Source of the DNA: Rhizophagus clarus
Taxonomy: Eukaryota > Glomeromycota > Glomeromycetes > Glomerales > Glomeraceae
Reading direction: 5' to 3'
Length of the DNA: 64,000 bases
Assembly: GCA_015698045.1 (NCBI GenBank)
Contig: BLAL01000182.1
Location: forward strand, 806,001-870,000
Position numbers and translations under genes: made by a program. Positions within the stretch are counted from its first letter, which is position 1. Every line of letters starts with the position of its first letter. Positions 56,195 to 64,000 of this stretch are shown piece by piece. The notes beneath the pieces are model-generated. The model was not told where the DNA came from. It saw nothing but the letters and a program-made list of their open reading frames with translations, and searched no databases.

Positions 56195-57496
56195 ATGGGA
56201 ACCACAGAGAAATACGAAGATGTTGGTAACTCTGAAGAAAAAAAAATATTTATTAAACCTAAAACTACTCAAGAGTCTATATTACAAACACAAAATTTTT
56301 CACATTTTCAACTACAGACGTCTATACCTTCCGGGTCAAGCTCTAGTTCAACCACTGACGAATATATAAGATTTGGTTCTTGTATCGCTTTACAACATAG
56401 TACTACATCAAGATATTTATCTAGCAGATCCTCTGATAATAAAGAATCGTCAAAGGGAAATAAAGACCAGGTTTGTTTGAAAGCAAAGAACATAATTAGA
56501 ACATAATTCAAAGAAATCAAAGGTCTGAATTGAAAAAAAGCATTTCTTATCAAATTGCTTTAAATAGCCATAAATTCTATAAATATCACGTCACTTTGTG
56601 AATTGAATGCCGTTGTTAGTGAAAAGAATGAAAATATAAAAGAATTGTTGCACATTGCAATCCCATTGAATTGTAGCCGCGATTCGAAATTTAAGAGTTG
56701 ATTATCAATTACATCCCTCTTCTCTTACCCTTTCTTTATTACTCATGTTTAGCTGATTCGTCAACAAATTTTCATGTTAAATGCAGATTATTATCATATC
56801 CTAAGATTGTTGAATAAAGGAATAATAAAATTTTATATTATATTAAATATAATAATAAATACTCTTCTCTTTATCTTGACAGGTTTTTGCAACTCGGCGG
56901 AAATCAGAATATGAATTATGGACGGTGCTACAAGCCTTTGATGAACGACGTCGTCCAAAAAAGGACGATGCTGTTCCATATAATGCCCAAATTCGACTTG
57001 GCCACGTTGTATCACGACGTAATTTACGTTCACACCCAGATTATATTTCTCCCATAAGCAATCAACAGGAAGGTAAAGCAACATATTGTTTTAATTATTA
57101 ATTAATTTATTGCTCTTAAAAGTATAATACATAATATATCTTATTTTTTCAGTCATCTGTCACGATGACAATACCAGTGATCTGAATGATAACTGGCTTG
57201 TTCAAAGACATAGTTATACCAACCATTATGATAATTCTGGATATTGGCTGGCTAACGACGCGATTACATTAAGGCATATTCAAACTGGAGCAACACTACA
57301 TAGCCACAGTATAATGTTGGACGATGATGATAACCAGGAAGTAACGTGTTATGGGCCAGGACACGAGGAAAACGATAAGGTAAGATAATATAATTCAGGA
57401 TTATTTCGTAATTGTTTTATTAAATATATACATTTTCTAATAAATTAGTGGAAAGCCGAACGTATTGATATAAATGAATTTATTAGAAGTTCATAG
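56195..57496 (+). CDS. MIR-domain-like (beta-trefoil) protein
   Basis: Four exons, 56195-56470, 56883-57072, 57153-57379 and 57449-57496, in phase, giving 246 aa. After a Ser/Thr-rich, poorly ordered N-terminus (about 60 residues), the sequence has MIR/beta-trefoil style repeats: I-R-F-G-S-C-I-A-L-Q-H-S-T-T-S-R-Y-L-S-S, then Q-I-R-L-G-H-V-V-S-R-R-N-L-R-S-H, then I-T-L-R-H-I-Q-T-G-A-T-L-H-S-H, each of the form 'L-x-H-x-x-T-x-x-x-L-x-S-H'. Such modules occur in protein O-mannosyltransferases, SDF2 and IP3 receptors. No signal peptide or membrane helix is visible, so it is probably cytosolic or nuclear. Role unknown. The first in-frame ATG is used. Confidence 0.8.
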
Positions 57497-58361
57497 AATA
57501 AGTAAAAAAAAAAAATTTTTTTTTTTATTGCCTTTCACTGGCTTAATTTAGTCCTTTAGTTGATTTTTTAATGGGAGAGAGAAAATTTTTTGTGCAAATC
57601 CGAACATCACCGTATATTTATACTGCAAAAGGATTGCATAATAGAGAATATGTGATACTATACTTTGTAAAACAAAGTTGCCCCTTTTCATATTCTTAAA
57701 TATCGTTGGTAATACGACATCTGGGAGCGAGGAAATCTGAGTTTTCACGTTAAAGCAGAATTTTCTCGAAGTTTACTTTATTAGAATATCACTATACACT
57801 TACTTGATTTCCTTATCTCTTTTCAAGAATATTATTGTAGCAATAATCGCATTATCGTGGCACAAAAACTCCGATTTAAACGAAGTTATAGATAGAGATG
57901 TAGAATAATAAAATTTTAAATATGCCACGATTCAAAAAGGTTACACTTTTCACAAGCCACTTTACCACTTTTATTCCAGTTTTTAAAAATTTACACGTGT
58001 GTCTTCTGGGTGGGCGTAGATCTTTATTGTACGCCGGGATTTAATTGGATGAAAAATCATTACAATCGTTTTTTAGTCGGTTTTTTTTTTGTGCGCGAAA
58101 TAATAATTTATTCTTTGCAAATGATAAATGATTTATGAGCAAATAAACAATAATTCCACAAATGCTAATAATATTACTCTCAACGTTTCTAGCATACCTT
58201 GGCTTCATTTCGAGTTTCTTTATTAGAGAACATTTTATTTCTCAGTGAAAGCTAACCTTATTTAATGATCATTCCTAATATGTCAAACTTTGCATCACGT
58301 GAAAATTTAATATAATCTAGATTTACAACTGACCATTTTTTTTCCGACAAGCATAAAAAAA
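57497..58361. other. Intergenic, 5' of DBP4
   Basis: The 3' region of the MIR-like gene and the upstream region of DBP4. No gene or repeat identified. TGGGTGGGCG near 58007 is a GC-rich word on an AT background. Confidence 0.5.
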
Positions 58362-61300
58362 ATGCCAATTCAGCGTCGCAAAAAACCTAATAGATCTAAT
58401 GAATATCGTAAAATTAAACGCGAACAAGAATTAAAAGGACTGGAAGTTTTGGAAAAAAATTGTCAAAATCTGGTAATTACCTACAATTTCTTTAAATAAT
58501 GCTACTCAAAACCTTCCAAGCATAATCGTTTTCTGTGAGTTTACGATCTAGTAAGTTTAACGCGTTTTTTTTTAGCCATTAAATTCAGAATATGAAAGTT
58601 TTAAGGAATTACCTTTATCACTTTTGACCCAACAGGGTCTGCAGCAATCTAATTACATTGTAATGACGGAAATTCAACGTAAAGCTATTCCTATTGCTTT
58701 ACGCGGTCGTGATGTTTTGGGTGCCGCTAAAACTGGAAGTGGCAAGACGTTAGCTTTTCTTATTCCGGTAAAGTAAATTTTATAATAATTCTGTCGATTT
58801 CGATATTGATAATTAATATCATATTAATCCACTATTGTAGTTAATTGAATCACTGTATAGGAAAAGTTGGTCACAGTTGGATGGATTAGGTGCTTTAGTT
58901 ATAGCACCAACACGAGAACTGGTAGCGTTAGTAATTTTATTATCTAATTCATTTAATGAAGATATAATCAATTTTATTTTCAATAGGCTGTTCAGATTTT
59001 CGAAGTCCTCCGTAAAGTAGGAAGAATGCATTCTTTGTCAGCTGGTCTTGTGATAGGTGGAAAGAACGTAGACGTAGAACAGGAACGTATAAATAGAATG
59101 AACATTCTTATTTGTACTCCTGGGCGTCTGTTACAACATATGGACCAAACTGTAAACTTTAAATGTGATAACATTCAAGTATTAGGTTAGTATTATTTTA
59201 GGCATAACCTTTCAAGTTCAATTCTACGTAACACTTTTAAAATTTATTAAGTTCTTGATGAGGCGGATCGTATTCTTGATTTGGGTTTTGAGAAGACTGT
59301 AAATGCTATAATTGAAAATTTGCCAAAAGAACGTCAGACTTTGATGTTTTCTGCTACTCAAACAAAGTCTGTTAAAGATTTGGCTCGATTAAGTCTTGAG
59401 GTATATGCAATGTTTTTATAAAAAATTACAATTAAAAGCAACTTAGATTTACATTTAATTTTGTCAAGGATCCCGAGTATGTTTCCGTGATTGAAGATTC
59501 GGAAAATTGCACACCGCTTAGTTTATCACAGCATTATTTAGTTTGTGAGTTACCGCAGAAATTAGATATTTTGTTTTCATTTATTAAGTCGCATTTACAA
59601 GTGAAGGTTCTTGTATTCTTATCCAGCTGCAAACAGGTGAAAAATTTTTTACTATATTATTCAATTTTTTTACTTATTATTAAAAAAATTTTCTTAATTA
59701 TCTTAGGTTCGATTTGTATTTGAAACTTTCTGTAAATTACATCCAGGGGTTCCGTTACTTCACTTGCATGGCAAGCAAAAACAAACCAAACGATTAGAAA
59801 TTTTTAATAAATTTTCTTCTATGAAACATGCTTATCTGTTTGCTACTGATATTGCGGCAAGAGGTTTAGATTTTCCTGCTGTTGATTGGGTAGTACAGGT
59901 AGATGCACCAGAAAATGCTGAGACATATATTCATAGAGTTGGGCGAACAGCGAGATATGAAGCTTCAGGTCATGCTCTATTATTTTTGTTGACGAGTGAA
60001 GAACAAGGGATGAAAGCGGCTCTGGATAAGAAAAAAGTGCCAATTGATAAAATTAAAGTAAAATCTAGTAAAACAATTAACATTCAAAAACAACTGCAAT
60101 CGTTATGTTTTAAGGATCCTGAAATTAAATATCTCGGACAAAAAGTGAGATTTTTTTTTTATTTATAAAAAAAATTATATATATATTTAAAAATTTTTTT
60201 TATTGTTAGGCATTTGTATCATATATACGATCAGTATATCTTCAAAGTGATAAATCCATATTTAAAGTAGATAAATTACCTCTAGAGGAATTCGCTGCAG
60301 CTCTTGGATTACCTGGTACCCCTAAAATAAAATTCGTTAAGGTTTATAATTAATAATGATCTCCCATAATAAACTTCTAGTCAATGTTCTTGATTTCTAA
60401 TAATTTCTTTATTATTTAGAAATCACAATCTAAAAATATTACTCGTCAGATACCAAAGGAAGTCCCTGAAGGAGATACTATTAAGATTCTTAAAATGAAT
60501 AGTAACGCTTTATCTAATTTTGATGTACAAGAAGAAAAGAGAAAGGAAGATAAACCGAAAACTAAACTAGATAAAATGTTCAATCGTAAAAATATGTCTG
60601 TTCTTGCGGACCATTATAAAAAATTGGTAGATCAAGAAGTAGACAACATTATGAGCGAAGAAGAATTGATCACTCTTAAACGTGCTGACCATGAATTATC
60701 AGATGAACTTAGACAACCGGTATTTCTTTTATGCTGTATATTCAATTATAAGTTCAATAAACTAAAAAGACAATTCGTTTAGGATCGCGAACCATTATCA
60801 AGACGTAAGCTCATGAAAGCTAATTCGAAAAAATTCATTATCAAGAATGCGCCTAGAGGAAAAAAATTAATATTTGATGATGATGGAAATGTAAGAATTT
60901 TACGTAGTCATTTTTTTATTTATAATTATTGTTATGTTCTGCAATTTACATTACTCAACCGTTTGTACTAGCCTCACCAAGTATATGAATTTCAAGATGA
61001 GAAAGATTTTCGTTCTGCAGGCGATATATTGTCTCAAAAGAAAGAATTTTTAGAGAAAGAATTTGAGGTCATGAAAAAAGAAGATATTACTGATAAAATC
61101 ATTGCGAGAGATAAGAGACAAGAGAAAAAAATTAAGAAAAAGGTTAAATTAAAAGAAGAATTGGCAGAGGAAAATATTAAACCTGTAGTAACTTTATCAA
61201 CAACTTTACCCACGAATAAAGGATTTCATGAAGATGAACTAAATAAAAACGATGAAAGAGATTTTGAGGAATCATCAAACGAAGAATATGAAAGGTCAAG

Positions 61301-61454
61301 TAACAAGAGACAAGCTGCTTATTTGTCAGATCATGATGATTTAAATGATGGTGAAGCTCCAATTAATAAGAAACGAAAACTACTGGAAATTGAAGAACCG
61401 GAAACTTTAGAGGATCAAGAAACATTAGCATTAAAATTATTGAATCATTTATAA
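58362..61454 (+). CDS. DBP4: DEAD-box RNA helicase Dbp4/DDX10
   Basis: Nucleolar helicase for U14 snoRNA release and early 18S rRNA processing. Eleven exons: 58362-58472, 58576-58767, 58841-58921, 58987-59185, 59252-59400, 59469-59636, 59707-60144, 60210-60341, 60420-60719, 60783-60890, 60972-61454; all junctions keep phase, 786 aa (yeast 770). Visible motifs: F-K-E-L-P-L-S with Q-motif [13 protein letters not shown], Ia P-T-R-E-L-A, Ib T-P-G-R-L, II D-E-A-D, III S-A-T, IV V-F-L-S-S, V A-R-G-L-D-F and [10 protein letters not shown]. The motif D-W-V-V-Q-V-D-A-P is typical of this subfamily. The DUF4217-like region follows (F-V-S-Y-I-R-S-V-Y), then a long Lys/Glu-rich tail with a basic cluster (N-K-K-R-K-L). 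Confidence 0.97.
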
Positions 61455-62084
61455 TATATATTAAATATAAATTTTGCTTTTTTAAGTTATGTATATGTCA
61501 AATGTAGTGTTAATCAATCAACCAACGACTTTGCTTCTGCAATATACATTTATTATTGCAATTAGAATTATCCAGGAATATCCTAAATGGTTTTACCATC
61601 ATAAAAATTCAAGAAAGAATTAGGATCTTTGCTTTATCCACTACATTAAACTTGAGCCGTATTACTCAATATATATTGACGCGTAAACATTCGTTTAAGT
61701 AATGAAACTAGACAGTAACTAGACCCTTATTATATTTTCATGTAATGGAGTGTAAAGAACATAGGCAAATATTCTATCATTTCCGTTCTCCTCTGTACTG
61801 GTTTCAAATTCTATTCTTTAATACATTAATTAGTGCGGAGTGCTTCAAATATATCTCTTTTGGATTGCATATCAGCGGTTTTCATGATTCTCCATTATTA
61901 AATTTAGTCTTTTTAATTCTTTTTTTCAGATCGCTTTTGCGTATAAAAGTGTCAATAAGGCGAAAAGCCATCAATTGCTCTTTTCACAATATTTCTTTGT
62001 TGCTTTTTTTGGTGATCGACCATTTGGATTTACTAGTGATTTGCTGGTAATCATTTAGATTTTTAGTATTTTCTTCTGCAGAAT
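61455..62084. other. Intergenic, upstream of Josephin gene
   Basis: A splice acceptor (TTCTTCTGCAG, ending at 62081) lies just upstream of the next start codon, suggesting a 5'UTR intron in this region. The open frame at 61745-62050 is Phe/Leu/Ile-rich without coding character and I do not call it. Confidence 0.5.
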
Positions 62085-63164
62085 ATGGGAGAATCCAAGA
62101 AAACCGCTGGAGAACCATATCATGAACGTCAAAGTTTGTGGTTTTGCGGTCAGGTAAATTTTACAATATAAAATCTTGGTAAAAAAAACTATCTATAAGT
62201 TATTAATAGGTAACTTAAATAAATAGCATACACTAAACAATCTAGTAAGTATTTCAGAAAGTCATATAGGATATTTTGTTTACTATATATAATTTTTTTT
62301 TTTCCGCTTGATATTTATATTTAGCTTCAAGATAAAGTTTTCACAAAGGAAAAACTTGATAATATCGCTCTAGAATTGGCAAAACAGGTTGATTTGACAT
62401 GGCGTTCTTATTTTATTAATCCACACAAAAGTCTTTTGTAAGTTTATTTATAAATGGTTATTCATATTTTTTATATAATGCATTTGTAAATATAATCGCT
62501 TTTCTTTGAACATTTATTAGGGGAGTTGGTAATTATGATATTAATGTTTTGGAAAAAGCTTTAATGAATGAAGGTTTAGAAGTACAGTGGTTCGATGACA
62601 GAAAAGGTATAATAAATTAAAAAAATTATTAAGTTTTCCATTCCACCTATTTATAATTATCAACTATTGTATAAAATGAGCTCGATAAATGACAAATAAG
62701 ATAAATCTTTTTGTTTTCAAGCCCATAAATACAATAATGATAACAATAATGAAGTTGATGAATGAAATATTGATTAATCAGTTGCTTGAAATAGTCCTAA
62801 TAATTTTAATTTAGATATTCAAACTGCTATACAATTCACTGATGAAACTCTTATTGGACTTATTCTGAATGTTCCAACTACACGTTTTTACCTTTGGACA
62901 TCCTATCATTGGATTGCCATTAAATCTATTGATAACAAGATTACTGAAATTTACAATTTGGATTCGAAACTAAGCAAGCCTGAAAAATTTAAGGATGAGA
63001 CAGAGGTAAGAACATAGTTGATCACGTAATAATGGTTTAAAATATTTTTGTTACTCAATATATATCTTATTGTTTAGGTTTATAAGTTTCTTAAATCCGT
63101 GATTCACAAAAATGGAAATATTCTCCTTGTAAAAAAAAGTAAAAAAGATGAAGATATTAAATAA
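62085..63164 (+). CDS. Josephin-domain deubiquitinase (JOSD1/2-like)
   Basis: A small cysteine protease that cleaves ubiquitin chains. Six exons, 62085-62153, 62227-62244 (18-nt microexon), 62325-62437, 62521-62606, 62815-63005 and 63078-63164, are in phase and give 187 aa, close to human JOSD2 (188). It starts with Y-H-E-R-Q-S-L-W-F-C-G-Q; Cys21 is the nucleophile, and the microexon supplies H-T-L-N-N-L, completing the C-x-x-H-x-L-N-N Josephin signature. Then come N-P-H-K-S-L-L-G-V-G-N-Y-D-I-N-V-L, the catalytic His in Y-H-W-I-A-I-K, and the Asn/Asp in Y-N-L-D-S-K-L. Skipping the microexon would keep frame but remove the signature. The acceptor at 62815 is used because the earlier AG (about 62721) leads into stops. 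Confidence 0.92.
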
Positions 63165-63707
63165 TATCTTTAAGTCATTGTAATTTTGTATAGATTAATT
63201 AGAATAATAATAAAAATTAAGAATTTGAACGTAATTAAAATTAATTCACGTGACTTGTTGGCGCGATCAAGTTTTACTTGCGCTTATTTGTTATGAACGC
63301 GTAAGTGCTTTTTTCTTCACAATAAATGCGTTTTTTTAATAATATTTTAATATCAATTTATCAATTATCACTTCAGTTAAATGAAACAAAATAAATAAAC
63401 AGGTGCAGGATTACTAAAATTACTTTGATATTTGTGGAATAATTGCCATTTTTTACTATGGTGTGTTTTTTGTTTGTTTTTCCAAAACAAATCACGCGGG
63501 CGAAAATTTCAAAGAACGCGTCTGTCATGTGATTTTATTCATCTATTTATATCGATGTTTGACCGTACAAACCACTTTATCCTTTTTACAAGCTTTATTT
63601 TTCATATTAAACTTTGACCTTTTTAACAAGTTTATTTTTATTACTTTATATCTTTTTATATTCTAGTAAACTTTAACCTTTTGACGCGGTATTTTATTTA
63701 TCTTAGC
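63165..63707. other. Intergenic, promoter of SAP-domain gene
   Basis: Spacer between the Josephin gene and the next start codon. Contains GC words such as TTGGCGCGATCAAG near 63258. No gene seen. Confidence 0.45.
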
Positions 63708-64000
63708 ATGGATATTACAACTCCTATTTCTTCATTAAAACGTAACGAACTCCAAAAATTATGCAAAAAATACGGACTCAAAGCTAATGGAAAGGTAGGC
63801 GTATTATTTAGTTTATCAGTTTATCTTCTCTCATTGTATAAAGCTAAGATTATATATTATTATTGCTTTTACAGAATACCGATTTACAAAAAAAATTAAA
63901 ACAATACGTGCTAAATTCTGGGGAGAACGTTGACACAGAAGACATAAGAATAATGGATGTTGACTATAATCCTGATATAAATAAGTCATCACAACGAAAT
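63708..64000 (+). CDS. SAP-domain protein, N-terminal part (runs off window)
   Basis: Exon 1 is 63708-63794 and exon 2 starts at 63875 and continues past the window end. The first about 40 residues form a SAP-like helix-turn-helix for DNA or chromatin binding: I-S-S-L-K-R-N-E-L-Q-K-L-C-K-K-Y-G-L-K-A-N-G-K, then N-T-D-L-Q-K-K-L-K-Q-Y. The splice joins K-A-N-G-K to N-T-D-L in phase, exactly within the conserved G-K-N-x-x-L-x-x-x-L pattern. An acidic stretch follows (G-E-N-V-D-T-E-D-I-R). The identity of the full protein cannot be told from here. Confidence 0.8.

Noticed and set aside
61745..62050. 101-residue open frame upstream of the Josephin gene
   Set aside because: Hydrophobic AT-rich reading with no splice or domain support; more likely 5'UTR/intron of the next gene.

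Overview
This is a strongly AT-rich eukaryotic nuclear window. Its genes are interrupted by many short GT-AG introns, and its intergenic DNA is full of cut-and-paste transposons. The gene set is fungal: a Chs4/Skt5-like chitin synthase activator with a CAAX end, a muniscin, a COX9-type oxidase subunit, DBP4 and fungal-style ALAS. An animal-type SKA1 is also present. Together with the base composition and repeat load this fits an early-diverging fungus, most likely an arbuscular-mycorrhizal Glomeromycotina such as Rhizophagus. The species is inference, not proof.

Layout. Positions 1-7.9 kb are repeats: a foldback element with a tandem palindrome array (330-1406), a decayed hAT transposon with a perfect 8-bp target duplication (2902-6104) and two small MITEs. 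Positions 7.9-33.4 kb are a compact housekeeping block: SEC23 (-), COX9-like (+), an FCHo/Syp1 muniscin (-), a Tda3-like FAD oxidoreductase (-), calmodulin (+), a Chs4/Skt5-like SEL1 protein (+), cyclin C (-), mitochondrial GluRS (+), an ARF6-like GTPase (-), tRNA-Lys(UUU) with an intron (-), ALAS (+) and SKA1 (-). SEC23/COX9 and cyclin C/GluRS are head-to-head pairs about 0.2 kb apart.

Positions 33.4-56 kb are gene-free and built of nested transposons. A poly(A)-tailed insertion with a 16-bp duplication (35211-40734) is split by one hAT (36769-39804). A second hAT (41917-46918) is split by a 1786-bp Mutator-like element with a 10-bp duplication (43270-45055), and it lies inside a still larger inverted repeat. 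Further TA- and TTAA-type MITEs follow, along with an unexplained 3.6-kb region bounded by a perfect 34-bp inverted repeat that holds many splice-site-like modules. Genes resume at 56.2 kb: a MIR-domain-like protein, the DEAD-box helicase DBP4/DDX10, a Josephin deubiquitinase and the start of a SAP-domain protein that runs off the window.

The genes do not form one pathway. They cover COPII traffic, endocytosis and ARF6 (membrane), respiration, heme and mitochondrial translation (mitochondrion), Mediator-kinase cyclin, calmodulin, kinetochore and ribosome biogenesis. I saw no CRISPR, operon or phage features. All coding coordinates below come from manual splice reconstruction; reading frames were checked across junctions unless stated otherwise.
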